Below, one piece after another: positions 7,328 through 16,594 of a stretch of DNA of 64,000 bases. Position 1 is the stretch's first letter. Each line of letters starts with the position of its first letter. The DNA comes from Gemmatirosa kalamazoonensis. GTDB lineage: Bacteria; Gemmatimonadota; Gemmatimonadetes; Gemmatimonadales; Gemmatimonadaceae. Where the stretch lies: contig NZ_CP007128.1 in NCBI RefSeq assembly GCF_000522985.1, positions 2,340,220 to 2,404,219 of the forward strand. Reading direction: 5' to 3'. The notes beneath the pieces are model-generated. The model saw nothing but the letters and a program-made list of their open reading frames with translations, had not been told where the DNA came from and did not search any database. The translations under genes and the position numbers were made by a program.

Positions 7328-9004
7328 TCAGGGCACGATGGCGGCCTTCGTCGTGTCCGCGCGCACCGTGGGATACTTGATGCCTAACTGCTCCAGGTAC
7401 GTCCGGTACTTCGTCGGATCGTAGTACAGCTTCCGCATCTGATCCCGGTACCGCGCCATGACCTCGCGATTCAGCTCGATCGGCGGCTGGTCCGTGGCGC
7501 TGATGAACGGCTTGTACTTCACGTCCTTCGTCTGGACGTCCGTGAAGTAGTGCATCGCGTCGCTCACCAGCGTGCGCGACAGCAGCAGGTCGATCATCGT
7601 CATCGCCTGGACCTTCGCGCCTGCCGTCGTTCCCTTGTGCGCGATCGGCGTCGCCATCGCGATCGCGTTCGCCCAGTTGTGCCCCGGCAGCCCCGGGATG
7701 TTCGCCGGGTAGCGCAGCGTCACCGTGGGGACGTTCCACGCGACGTCGCCGATGTCGTCCGAGCCGCCGCCGGTACGCTGCCGCTCGTCGACGCCGCCGC
7801 CGAGTCCCTGCAGCCGCGTCGCGAGCCCCTCCGTGCGGACGCCGAGCTCCTTCTGGATGCCGCGGGCGAGCGCCTGGTCCTTCGCGTCCCACGTCGGCAG
7901 TCCGACCGTCGACATGTTCGACGCCATCGCCTCGGCGATCGGCTTGTTGAAGTGTCCCGACCAGCCGGAGCCGAGGATGCGGATCGTGTCGACCTTCGTG
8001 TCCGTCATGAGCGCCGCGCCCTGCGCCATCCGCTTCGCGGCCTCGAACATCTCCATCGTCGTCGGATAGTCGATGTTCCGGAAGTAGAACCAGATCGACG
8101 CCGTCGACGGGACCACGTTCGGTTGGTCGCCGCCGTCGCGGATGACGTAGTGCGACCGCTGCGCGATCCCCATGTGCTCGCGATGGAACTCCCACGCCTG
8201 CCCCATGAGCATCACCGCGTCCAGCGCGCTCCGTCCGCGCTGCGGGTTCCCCGCCGCGTGCGCGCTCGTGCCGCGGAACTTGAACTCCGCCGACAGCAGC
8301 GCGTTCTGCGCGCCCTGGCCGTACGACACGCCGAGGTTGTTGTCGACGTGCGAGAACAGCACCGCGTCGACGTCCTTGAAGATCCCGGCGCGCACGTAGA
8401 ACGCCTTGCCCGCCATGAGCTCCTCGGCCACGCCGGGGAACAGCACGATCGTGCCGGGGATGTGGTCGCGCTCCATGATCTTCTTCACCGCGAGCGCCGC
8501 GGTCACGTTCAGCGGGTTGCCGCTGTTGTGTCCCTCGCCGTGCCCCGGCGCGCCCTCGATCATCGGGTCGCGGTAGCCCACGCCCGGCTTCTGCGACGCC
8601 TGCGGGATGCCGTCGATGTCGCTGCCTAACGCGATCACCGGCTTGCCCGATCCCCACCGCGCCACCCAGCCGGTCGGCATGCCGGCGACGTTCTCCTGCA
8701 CGGTGAAGCCGTTCTTCCGCAGGATGCCGACGAGATACTTCGATGTCTCGGTCTCCTGCATCCCCAGCTCGCCGTAGCTGAAGATCTGGTCGACCATCTG
8801 CTGCGTGAACGTCGCCATCGAGTCCACGGCCTTCACCGCCTGCGCCTTCAGCGCGTCGCGGCGGGCCTGGTTCGTCGTGTCGACGCGCGTGTTCGGCACC
8901 GCGTTGCCGCGGCGGCCGCCGCCGGCGGTGGTGGAATCCTGGGCGGCGAGCGGCGTGGCGCCGACGGTGGCCGCGCCGAGTAGGGCGAGGGAGAGGCGTC
9001 GCAT
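7328..9004 (-). CDS. Secreted M20-family amidohydrolase (AbgB-like)
   Basis: A protein of 558 residues with a signal peptide (MRRLSLALLGAATVG to PLAAQ). The M20D metal-dependent core follows: IALGSDIDGIPQASQ, PGHGEGHNSG, FPGVAEELMAGK (bridging Glu-Glu), FRGTSAHAAGNPQRG and a C-terminal SDDIGDVAWNVPTV. This resembles p-aminobenzoyl-glutamate hydrolase subunit B and related aminoacylases, with a dimerisation lid inserted around residues 240-390. The longer C-terminus (about 60 residues after the usual end) is typical of the secreted AbgB-like proteins. It probably releases amino acids from N-acylated or small peptide conjugates in the periplasm. GTTAGGC occurs twice on its coding strand, each time supplying a TTA Leu codon. 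Confidence 0.85.
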   Translation of the reverse strand: MRRLSLALLGAATVGATPLAAQDSTTAGGGRRGNAVPNTRVDTTNQARRDALKAQAVKAVDSMATFTQQMVDQIFSYGELGMQETETSKYLVGILRKNGFTVQENVAGMPTGWVARWGSGKPVIALGSDIDGIPQASQKPGVGYRDPMIEGAPGHGEGHNSGNPLNVTAALAVKKIMERDHIPGTIVLFPGVAEELMAGKAFYVRAGIFKDVDAVLFSHVDNNLGVSYGQGAQNALLSAEFKFRGTSAHAAGNPQRGRSALDAVMLMGQAWEFHREHMGIAQRSHYVIRDGGDQPNVVPSTASIWFYFRNIDYPTTMEMFEAAKRMAQGAALMTDTKVDTIRILGSGWSGHFNKPIAEAMASNMSTVGLPTWDAKDQALARGIQKELGVRTEGLATRLQGLGGGVDERQRTGGGSDDIGDVAWNVPTVTLRYPANIPGLPGHNWANAIAMATPIAHKGTTAGAKVQAMTMIDLLLSRTLVSDAMHYFTDVQTKDVKYKPFISATDQPPIELNREVMARYRDQMRKLYYDPTKYRTYLEQLGIKYPTVRADTTKAAIVP

Positions 9005-9177
9005 GGGATCGGGGAAGGGGCAGGAGCCGCCGGCATCGAGGCCTGGCCGGCGGGACGGGCCGAACCGAGAACGCACGGCGGCGGCCGGGCGCTGAACGGC
9101 GGCCGCGGCATGGGGTACGCACCGGCCTCCGGTGTTGCTCCGTGGCAGCCGTCGTCCGTCGCGCTCGTTCCCCACTG

Positions 9178-10488
9178 ATGCCCCTCGCCCGCTCGGTCCT
9201 CGTCCTCGCCATCTCCGCGGCGCCGCTCGCGGCCCAGCACCCGGCGGGACACATGGGGCACGACGAGCCGGCGGCGCGCCGCGTCCATGGCGCGATCGGC
9301 GCGCAGGCCGTCGTCAGCGGCACCCGCCTCACGAACGCGCTCGACGGCCGCACACGCACCGAAGGGTACGTGTCGCAGCCCACCGTGATGGGCCACGCCG
9401 CCGTCGCCGGCGGACACGTCCAGCTCACCGGCACGCTCAACTTCGAGGGACTCACGCTCGCCCGCGGCGAGCTGCTCGGCGGTGTCTACGGCGAGGGCTA
9501 CGTCGACCGGCGCCACCCGCACACGCTCGTGCACGAGGCGATGGTCGCGGTGCGCGGATCGCGCGGCGCCGTCGCCGCCTCGCTCGCCGCGGGGAAGGGG
9601 TTCGCCCCGTTCGGCACCGACGACCCGATGGTGCGCCCGTTCGAGCGCTACCCGGTGAACCATCACCTCGCGCAGATCCTCGAGCGCGCGGTCCTCGTCG
9701 GCGCCGTGCGCATGCCGCGCACGCTCGTCGAGGTCGCGACGTTCAACGGCGACGAGCCCACCGGTCCCTACGCCGCGCCCCGGTGGCGACGCTTCGGCGA
9801 CTCGTGGTCGGCGCGCGTGTCGGTGCTGCCGTTAGGCGCCGCGGCCGCCGACGCGTGGAGCGCGACCGGGCTCGAGCTCTCGGCGAGCGCGGCGCGCGTG
9901 GCCTCGCCGGAGAACCGCGCCGGCGGCGGGCTCGATCAGCGGAAGTGGAGCGCCGCCGCGCGCTGGGCATCCGGCACGCCGTTAGGCGCCGCCGCCGTCG
10001 GCGCCGGACCGGGCACGTACGCGCTCGTCGAGTGGGCGCGCACGGACTGGATGCGCGGCGGCCGCGTGATCGACGTCGCCGGCTATCGCGACGGCAGCGT
10101 GCTCGCCGAGGCCGGTGCGCGGCGGTGGAACGTGGAGCTCGTGGCCCGCGCCGAGCGCACCGACCGCCTGGAGGAGGAGCGCAGCGTCGATCCGTTCCGC
10201 ACCGTCCGCCCGGCGCCCGACGTCGCCACGCTCGGCGTCACGCACTGGACCACGTTCACGGTGGGCGCCGCGCGGCCCCTCGGGCGTGCCGCGCTCCGTG
10301 TCGCGCCGTTCGCCGAGCTCACCGCGCTCGCGCCGAGCCGCGTGGTCGCCGGCACCGCGTTCGATCCCGCGTCGTTCTACGGCGGCCGTCGGCTGTGGGC
10401 GCTCACCGGCGGGCTGCGGCTCGGCGCCGGCACGCCGCACGCGCGCATGGGACGCTACGGCGTGTCCGCGGCGGCGTCCGCGCATTAG
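9178..10488 (+). CDS. Outer-membrane beta-barrel protein, function unknown
   Basis: A protein of 436 residues. The signal peptide is MPLARSVLVLAISAAPLAAQ, followed by a His/Met stretch HPAGHMGHDEP that could bind metal. After that come alternating amphipathic strands (for example TEGYVSQPTVMGHAAVAGG and WWSARV-type segments) as in porin-like or phosphate-selective porin-like barrels. No enzyme motif is seen. It is divergent from the M20 gene, which starts 173 nt to the left, so the two may share a promoter region. ATG 9178 is chosen because it begins the signal peptide. Confidence 0.65.
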   Translation: MPLARSVLVLAISAAPLAAQHPAGHMGHDEPAARRVHGAIGAQAVVSGTRLTNALDGRTRTEGYVSQPTVMGHAAVAGGHVQLTGTLNFEGLTLARGELLGGVYGEGYVDRRHPHTLVHEAMVAVRGSRGAVAASLAAGKGFAPFGTDDPMVRPFERYPVNHHLAQILERAVLVGAVRMPRTLVEVATFNGDEPTGPYAAPRWRRFGDSWSARVSVLPLGAAAADAWSATGLELSASAARVASPENRAGGGLDQRKWSAAARWASGTPLGAAAVGAGPGTYALVEWARTDWMRGGRVIDVAGYRDGSVLAEAGARRWNVELVARAERTDRLEEERSVDPFRTVRPAPDVATLGVTHWTTFTVGAARPLGRAALRVAPFAELTALAPSRVVAGTAFDPASFYGGRRLWALTGGLRLGAGTPHARMGRYGVSAAASAH

Positions 10489-10519
10489 ACTCGTCCCGAC
10501 CTCAACTGCACCCGTGTCG

Positions 10520-11794
10520 ATGCCCCGACGCCTCGTCGCTCCGATCGCCCTCGCGCTCCTCGCCGCCTGCGGCAAGGACGGCCCACAGGGCACCACCGAG
10601 CCCATTGTCGCCGCGAACGCGGTGCACTGCGAGCCGTCGTCGGTCGCCGGCACCGGCGGCATGAACGCGCGCCTGCTGTGCCCCGTGACGTCGCGCAACA
10701 CGGCGGAAGTGTCCCCGCTCGACGGGCCGCGCGGCAAGTTCGTCTACACGTCGTCGTGGAACCGCCGTACCGGCGCGACGTGCACCGCGAACAACTGCGG
10801 CAACGTGGTCTACGTCTGGTACCTCGGCGGCGCCACGCCGGCCATGGTCGACTCGGTCGTCGTCGAGTCGGTGGCCATGGTGAACACCACCGGCGACGTG
10901 CAGGTGAGCGACGACGGGTCGCTCCTCGTCGTCGCGACCGAGCCGTACGGCGAGATCGTCACCTACTCGCTCGCCGATCCCGCGCACCCGACGCTCCTCT
11001 CGCGCTACTCCACGCCGAACCTCGTGAACGGCGTGCACACCGCGGAGCTCGCGCGCATCAACGGCAAGAACTACGTGTACGCGTCGATCGATCCGCGCGG
11101 GGCGGCGCCCGCCCGCCTCACCATCGTCGACCTGTCCGACCCGCGAGCGCCGCGCGAGGTCTGGTCGCGTGTCATGGGCAACCCGTTCGTGCACGACGTG
11201 TGGATCTACAACGGCTACCTGCTCACCGCGCTCTGGCACGACGGCATGACCGTGTGGGACATCGGTGCGCGTGGGAAGGGAACGCCCGCCGCCCCCGACT
11301 CGGTATCGAACGTCCGCACGGTCGGCGGCTACGTGCACAACATCTGGTGGGGACGTGACGAGGGCACGGGGAGCACGCGCTACGCGTTCCTCGGCGAGGA
11401 AGGGCCGGCCGCCATCGGCGCCAGCTCGTCGGGCGACGTGCACGTCGTCGACATGAGCGACATCACGCGGCCGCGCGAGGTCGCGTACTACACGGTGATC
11501 GGCGCCGGCACGCACAACTTCTCCGTCGACACGAAGAACGGCATCCTGTACGCCGCGTACTACAACGCCGGCGTGCGCGCGCTCGACATCCGCGGCGACC
11601 TCGGGACGTGCACCGTGGCGCAGCAGGGCGGCGTCGGCCGCTGCGACCTCTCGAAGATGGGGCGCGAGATCGGGAAGGGGCTGGCCTCCGGCAGCCCGTC
11701 GGTGTTCGTGTGGGGCGTGGAGTACCTGAACGGATCGCTGTACGTCTCCGACATGCCCGGTGGACTGTGGGTGCTCAACCCGGCGACGCGGTAA
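10520..11794 (+). CDS. LVIVD-repeat beta-propeller lipoprotein
   Basis: A lipoprotein of 424 residues (lipobox ALLAACG, Cys about 14). The body contains degenerate LVIVD repeats: QVSDDGSLLVVATE, LTIVDLSDPRAPREV, VHVVDMSDITRPREV and a closing LYVSDMPGGLWVLNP. Such repeats build cell-surface beta-propellers of unknown ligand in many soil bacteria. A GTG two codons upstream (10514) is an alternative start. Its 3' end overlaps the proposed start of the next gene, so the two are probably transcribed together. Confidence 0.85.
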   Translation: MPRRLVAPIALALLAACGKDGPQGTTEPIVAANAVHCEPSSVAGTGGMNARLLCPVTSRNTAEVSPLDGPRGKFVYTSSWNRRTGATCTANNCGNVVYVWYLGGATPAMVDSVVVESVAMVNTTGDVQVSDDGSLLVVATEPYGEIVTYSLADPAHPTLLSRYSTPNLVNGVHTAELARINGKNYVYASIDPRGAAPARLTIVDLSDPRAPREVWSRVMGNPFVHDVWIYNGYLLTALWHDGMTVWDIGARGKGTPAAPDSVSNVRTVGGYVHNIWWGRDEGTGSTRYAFLGEEGPAAIGASSSGDVHVVDMSDITRPREVAYYTVIGAGTHNFSVDTKNGILYAAYYNAGVRALDIRGDLGTCTVAQQGGVGRCDLSKMGREIGKGLASGSPSVFVWGVEYLNGSLYVSDMPGGLWVLNPATR

Positions 11795-13014
11795 CTCCAT
11801 CCCTCCGCGACACGCGCGCGCTGCTCGCGCGCGGCGTCGCCGCCGGCGTCATCACGCCGGCCCAGCGCGACGCGCTGCTCGCCCTCCCCGAGCCGACGCG
11901 CGACGACGCGCGCTCCACACTCGACGGCGTCACGATCGCGTACTGGCTCGGCGCCGCGCTCGTCGTGTTCGCGCTCGGCTGGTTCCTCGCCGACCGGTGG
12001 GAGCCGCTCGGCCCGGCCGGTGTGCTCGGCGTCGCGCTCGCGTACGGTGCGCTGCTCGGCGCGGTCGCGACGCGTCTCGCGCGCGTCGGATTTCCGCTCG
12101 CGGCCGGCGTCGCCTGCGCGCTCGTGCCGCTCACCACATCGCTCGTCGCGTGGTCGCTCCTGCGCCTCACCGGCGAGTGGCCCGGCGACCGCGCGAGCGC
12201 GCTGCTGCGCTACGAGCCGTACATGATCACGCGTCGCCTCGTCGTGGAGCTCTCCGGCGCGCTCGCGGCGCTGTTGATGCTGCGTGGCCTGGCCGCCGCG
12301 CGACCCGTTAGGCGCACGCCCATCGGCGTCCCGCTCGCCGCCGCCGCGGCCGCCGTGCTCGCCGAGTGCACCACGCTCGTCGCCATCGCGGCCGCTGGCG
12401 ACGAGCGGCTCCTCTACATGCGCGGTTGGGCGTACGGCGCGGCGGGCACGGTGCTGTTCGGCATCGCCTACGCCACCGACGTGCGCCAGCGGCCGCCCGA
12501 CGACGCGGCGCGCGAGGACTTCGCCGCCTGGCTCTACCTCGCTGCGTGCATCGTGCTCGAGGCGGGGCTGCTCGACGCGTTCAGCGTCGGTCCGGCCGCG
12601 CGACACGGTCTCGTCGTCGTCGCGCTCGCGCAGCTCGGCGCCGCCGCGCGGCTCCGTCGCCGCGTGCTGCTCGTCGCCGGCATGGCGAACGCGATCTGGT
12701 ACCTCGGCTACCTCGCGTTCGACGTGTTCGAGGGCGTGGTCGGCTTCCCCCTGCTGCTCGCCGCGTTCGGCGTCGCCGTGCTCGTCGTCACGGTGCTCGT
12801 GCAGCGCCGCTTCCCGTCGCTCGTGCGGCGCGACGGCGACTGGCGCCCGCCGTCGCTCCCCGGTGGATGGCTCGCCGCGTGGGCGCCCGCCGTCGTCCTC
12901 GCCGCGCTGCTCGCCGTCGCCGTGCCGCGCGCGCGACAGCGCGCCGAGCGCGCACGTTTCGCGCGGCCGGCCTCGCCACAACCGAAACCGCCGCCGCGGC
13001 GTCCCACGTACTGA
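11767..13014 (+). CDS. Polytopic membrane protein, DUF2157-like
   Basis: A protein of about 415 residues. The soluble N-terminal segment RDTRALLARGVAAGVITPAQ is followed by about ten hydrophobic helices starting at IAYWLGAALVVFALGWFLA. It ends in a basic, Pro-rich cytoplasmic tail. The N-terminal pattern (acidic/basic helix, then YWLGAALVV) recalls the DUF2157 family of unknown function. The start is uncertain: GTG 11767 is the first plausible one and overlaps the previous gene by 28 nt in another frame. The next gene follows after 37 nt. Confidence 0.65.
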   Translation: MGAQPGDAVTPSLRDTRALLARGVAAGVITPAQRDALLALPEPTRDDARSTLDGVTIAYWLGAALVVFALGWFLADRWEPLGPAGVLGVALAYGALLGAVATRLARVGFPLAAGVACALVPLTTSLVAWSLLRLTGEWPGDRASALLRYEPYMITRRLVVELSGALAALLMLRGLAAARPVRRTPIGVPLAAAAAAVLAECTTLVAIAAAGDERLLYMRGWAYGAAGTVLFGIAYATDVRQRPPDDAAREDFAAWLYLAACIVLEAGLLDAFSVGPAARHGLVVVALAQLGAAARLRRRVLLVAGMANAIWYLGYLAFDVFEGVVGFPLLLAAFGVAVLVVTVLVQRRFPSLVRRDGDWRPPSLPGGWLAAWAPAVVLAALLAVAVPRARQRAERARFARPASPQPKPPPRRPTY

Positions 13015-13051
13015 CGTCAGTCGCTGCATCACCTCACGCGCCGAGGTCTCG

Positions 13052-15493
13052 ATGCGCTCCGTCTCCTGGCTCCGCGGCCTCGCCGCCGACCTCCGCTACG
13101 CCGCGCGCACGCTGCGCCGCGCCCCCGCGTTCACGCTCGCCGCCGTCGTGTCGCTCGCGCTGGCCATCGGTGCGAATACCGCGATCTTCGCGCTGCTCGA
13201 CGCGGTGCTGCTGCGTCCTCTGCCGATCCCGCGCGCCGGGCAGCTCGTCGCCGTCGCGCGCATCGGCGACACGTTCACCGAGACGACGTTCCGCTTCGAG
13301 AAATACGCCGCGCTCCGCGACGCCGTCCCCGCGCTCGCGCTGCAGGCTGGTGGGCAGGCGGACAACGTCGTCGCCGAGTCGCGCGATGCGCGCGACTACG
13401 TGCACGCGGACTGGCTCACGGGCGGCTACCACGCCACGCTCGGCGTCCGCCCGCTGCTCGGCCGCACGCTCGGGCCCGACGACGACCGCGAGGCGGCGGC
13501 GGTCGTCGTGCTCGGCGAGCGGACGTGGGAGCGCTTCTTCGCGCGCGACCCGGGCGTGCTCGGCAAGCCGCTGACGCTGAACGGACGGCCGTTCGTCGTC
13601 GTCGGCGTGCTGCCGGCGGCGTTCCGCGGCGTGGTGTTCAATGGACGCTTCGAGCTCGCCGTGCCGCAGCGCGCGCTCGCCACCGTGCTGCCCGTCGCCG
13701 CGCGCCGTTACGTGCACGTGATCGCGCGACGCGACGTCGCCTCGCGCGCGGCATTCTCCGCGTCGCTCGACGCGGCGTACCGTCGCTGCTGTCTCGACCC
13801 CGACGGCGACGCGCGCGCGCACGTGCAGCTCATCGACGTCAGCCGCGGCATCCCGGGCTCGAAGAACGACTTCCGCGGCGAGTACGCGCGCGTGCTCGGC
13901 CTGCTCATGGCCGGCGTGCTGATCGTGCTGCTCGTCGCCTGCTCGAACGTCGGCAACCTGCTGCTCGCCCGTGGCACGTCGCGCCGCCGCGAGCTGTCGG
14001 TGCGGCTGGCGATCGGCGCCGCGCGGTCGCGCGTCGTGCGCCAGCTCCTCGCGGAGTGCGCGCTGCTCGCGGTGGCGGGAGCGGCCGCGGGCATGCTGCT
14101 CGCCGCGTGGGCCACCGCGGCGCTCGTCACGGCGCTCCCGGCCGGCTTCGAGTCGGAGGCGTCGCTCGTGAGCTTCCGCGCCACCGCACCGGTGCTCGCG
14201 TTCACGACGGCGGTGTGCGCGCTGTGCGTCGTCGCCTGCGGCCTCGGCCCCGCGCTCCGCGCCACACGCGGCGGGCTCGCCGAACGCCTCGGCGACCGTG
14301 GCGGTTCGCGCTCGGTGACGCGCCGCGACGGCGCCGCGGCCCGCGCGCTCGTCGTCGTCCAGGTGGCGCTCACGCTGGTGCTGGTCAGCGGGGCCTCGCT
14401 GTGCGTGGCCACGCTGCGCAACCTCCGCGCGGTCGATCCGGGCTTCGCGCCCGACCACCTCATCATGTTCTCCGTGGAGACGCGCGGTACGCGGCTCGAC
14501 GAGGCCGGCATCATCCCGGTGCACGCGGACATCCTCGACCGCGTTAGGCAGGTGCCCGGCGTGCGCTCCGCCGGCATGGCGACCCGCATCCCCGCGTTCG
14601 GCGGCCGCAGCGCGAGCTTCACGGTCGAGTTGCCCGGCATGCGCGAGCGGCCCGAGGTCGACGTCACCGTCGTCACGCCCGACTACCTGCGCACCGCGCG
14701 CACGGCACTCCTCGCCGGCCGCGACTTCGACGCGCGCGATGGGCGCGCGGCCGAGCCGGTAGCGATCGTGAACGAGGCGTTCGCGCGCCGGCTGCTCGGC
14801 GGCGCCTCGCCGCTCGGCCGCACGATCCGCGTCGTCGACGACGACCACCGCACGCTCACGATCGTCGGCGTGGCGCGTGACGTCCGCTTCGGCGACCGGC
14901 GCACGCCGCAGGATCCGATGATCTACGTGCCCGCCGCGCAGGCGGGGCAGTGGCCGTTCCTCGAGGTCATGGTGCGCGCCACCGGCGACCCGCGCGCGCT
15001 CGTCGCGCCGCTGCGCGGCGCCGTGCAGTCGGTGGCGCCCGACGTGCGCGTCACCCGCTGGCAGACGATGGACGAAGCGTTCGACGAGGTGCTGCTCCGC
15101 GAGCGGCTCGTCGCCACCCTCGGTGCGGGCTTCGCGCTGCTCGCGCTCACGCTCGCGATGGTGGGGCTCGCCGGCGTCGTCGCGTACGGCGTCGCGCGCC
15201 GCGTGCGCGAGATCGGCGTGCGCATGGCGCTCGGCGCGCGTCGTCCGCGGATCGTCTGGCTCGTGCTGCGCGAGTCGCTGGCCATGGTCGGCGCGGGCGT
15301 CGTCGTCGCGTCGCCGCTCGCGCTCGTCCTCGGCCGCGCCATGGGCGCGCTGCTCTACGGCGTCGCGCCCACCGACCCGCGCGTCCTCGTCGGCTCCGCG
15401 CTCGCCCTCCTCGCCGCCGGCGCCGCTGCCGCCGCGCTCCCCGCGTGGCGCGCGTCACTCGTCCACCTGGCGACGTCGCTGCGTTCGGACTGA
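13052..15493 (+). CDS. ADOP-family ABC transporter permease
   Basis: A complete 813-residue member of the duplicated orphan permeases. The N-terminal cytoplasmic RYAARTLRRAPAFTLAAVV is followed by the hallmark SLALAIGANTAIFALLDAVL helix, a MacB_PCD periplasmic domain, FtsX block 1 with RRRELSVRLAIGAARSRVV, a second periplasmic domain with DYLRTARTALLAGRDFD, and FtsX block 2 with VREIGVRMALGARRPRIV. Known relatives are MacB-like but lack an ATPase partner; none lies nearby. It is the second ADOP copy within 13 kb and only moderately similar to the first. GAGG about 7 nt upstream supports the ATG. Confidence 0.92.
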   Translation: MRSVSWLRGLAADLRYAARTLRRAPAFTLAAVVSLALAIGANTAIFALLDAVLLRPLPIPRAGQLVAVARIGDTFTETTFRFEKYAALRDAVPALALQAGGQADNVVAESRDARDYVHADWLTGGYHATLGVRPLLGRTLGPDDDREAAAVVVLGERTWERFFARDPGVLGKPLTLNGRPFVVVGVLPAAFRGVVFNGRFELAVPQRALATVLPVAARRYVHVIARRDVASRAAFSASLDAAYRRCCLDPDGDARAHVQLIDVSRGIPGSKNDFRGEYARVLGLLMAGVLIVLLVACSNVGNLLLARGTSRRRELSVRLAIGAARSRVVRQLLAECALLAVAGAAAGMLLAAWATAALVTALPAGFESEASLVSFRATAPVLAFTTAVCALCVVACGLGPALRATRGGLAERLGDRGGSRSVTRRDGAAARALVVVQVALTLVLVSGASLCVATLRNLRAVDPGFAPDHLIMFSVETRGTRLDEAGIIPVHADILDRVRQVPGVRSAGMATRIPAFGGRSASFTVELPGMRERPEVDVTVVTPDYLRTARTALLAGRDFDARDGRAAEPVAIVNEAFARRLLGGASPLGRTIRVVDDDHRTLTIVGVARDVRFGDRRTPQDPMIYVPAAQAGQWPFLEVMVRATGDPRALVAPLRGAVQSVAPDVRVTRWQTMDEAFDEVLLRERLVATLGAGFALLALTLAMVGLAGVVAYGVARRVREIGVRMALGARRPRIVWLVLRESLAMVGAGVVVASPLALVLGRAMGALLYGVAPTDPRVLVGSALALLAAGAAAAALPAWRASLVHLATSLRSD

Positions 15494-15500
15494 GATGACA

Positions 15501-16241
15501 TCACGAACGCTCGAACAGCGCGAGGATCTCTTCCTCGCTCTGTGGATCCAGCACCGACCGCGATGCGAAGTCCTCGGCGTTCGGGTACGCCGTCGCGCGC
15601 ACGCGCGCGGCCGCCGCGTCGTAGTCGTAGTCGGTGCGCTGGTGCCGCGCGTCGTCGTCGAGCAGCAGCCAGTGGGCGCCGCGCCGGCCGTACGGCATGC
15701 CCACGCTCCCCGCGTTCAGCACGCGCACGTCGCCCACGCGGCGGTCGAACTGCATGTGCGTGTGCCCGCACACCACCACGGACTGCGTGACTCCCGCGAG
15801 CATCGGCCGCACGCGCTCGTCGGGGCTGCGCACGGTGAAGATCTCCTCGTCGTTCCGCGGCGTCGCGTGACAGAACAGCACCTCGCCGAGCCCCGGCGCC
15901 TCCGCCGTGAGCGTCGTCGGCAGCGCGGCGAGGAAGTCGCGGTGGCTGCGGTCGAGCTGCGCCGCGGTCCACTCCACCGGCCCGCGCAGCCGGGCCGGCA
16001 TCCGGTCGAGCGGCTCGCCGTCGAACGCGCTCACCACCAGCCGGTCGCAGTTGCCGCGCAGGAAGCGCGCGCGCGGGCCTAACGCCTGCAGCCGCTCCAG
16101 CGCCTCGCGCGGCATCGGGCCGAGTACGACGTCGCCGCCGACGATGATCTCGCGTGCCCCCGCCGCTTCCGCCGCCGCGAGCGCCGCATCGAGCGCGGGA
16201 AGGTTGCCGTGCACGTCGTACAGCGCGGCGATCGGTGCCAT
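15501..16241 (-). CDS. Metallophosphoesterase (calcineurin-like, YfcE type)
   Basis: A cytoplasmic protein of 246 residues with all five metal-binding blocks in order: YDVHGN (residues 8-13), GGDVVLGP, RGNCDR, CHATP and GHTHM. The closing NAGSVGMPYGRRG is typical of YfcE/MJ0936-type phosphodiesterases. The substrate cannot be told from sequence. The ATG is chosen because it puts the first metal motif at the usual distance from the N-terminus. It converges on the ADOP gene with a 7-nt gap; the 353 nt upstream hold a large palindrome. Confidence 0.88.
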   Translation of the reverse strand: MAPIAALYDVHGNLPALDAALAAAEAAGAREIIVGGDVVLGPMPREALERLQALGPRARFLRGNCDRLVVSAFDGEPLDRMPARLRGPVEWTAAQLDRSHRDFLAALPTTLTAEAPGLGEVLFCHATPRNDEEIFTVRSPDERVRPMLAGVTQSVVVCGHTHMQFDRRVGDVRVLNAGSVGMPYGRRGAHWLLLDDDARHQRTDYDYDAAAARVRATAYPNAEDFASRSVLDPQSEEEILALFERS

Positions 16242-16280
16242 GTCGCTTGCTCCGGTAAGCGTGTGCTGTCCGTGTCTCGT

Positions 16281-16545
16281 GCCGAGCCGCGCAGGACGCC
16301 GAGCCCGTTCGGGGCTGTGTGAACGAACCGCAGAGGACGCAGAGGGGCGCACAGGACTGCCTCTTCCTGCCCTTCTTGAATTCAACCACAGAAGACACGG
16401 AGGACACAGAGGAAACCAACAATTGAAGTGGTTCTCCTCCGTGTCCTCCGTGTCCTCTGTGGTTCAAATGAAAGGCTCTGCGCCCCTCTGCGTCCTCTGC
16501 GGTTCAATTCGAAGAGGCTGTCCTTCGCGTCCTCCGCGGCTCCGC
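16281..16545. repeat. Triple-nested palindrome (CAGAGGAC word family)
   Basis: It fills most of the 353-nt gap between two minus-strand genes and has three concentric stems. Layer 1: 16281-16304 with 16522-16545 (about 19 of 24 matched). Layer 2: GAACCGCAGAGGACGC at 16325-16352 with CTCTGCGTCCTCTGCGGTTC ending at 16505. Layer 3: CCACAGAAGACACGGAGGAC at 16385-16420 with the complementary arm 16430-16467. Each layer uses a different 8-10-nt word. The spacers AGGACTGCCTC and GGAAACCAAC recur in the element at 61.8-62.0 kb, which lies in the opposite orientation. The remaining ends (16242-16280, 16546-16594) show nothing recognisable. Confidence 0.9.
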
Positions 16546-16594
16546 GTGAGATTGCGGTGGTCCGCGTCCTCTATCTAGGCGCGCGTGAGTGATC

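Noticed and set aside
9005-9177. Regulatory site or ncRNA in the gap between divergent M20 and outer-membrane genes
   Set aside because: The region is GC-rich with no paired hexamers, stem with T run or conserved motif that I could support.
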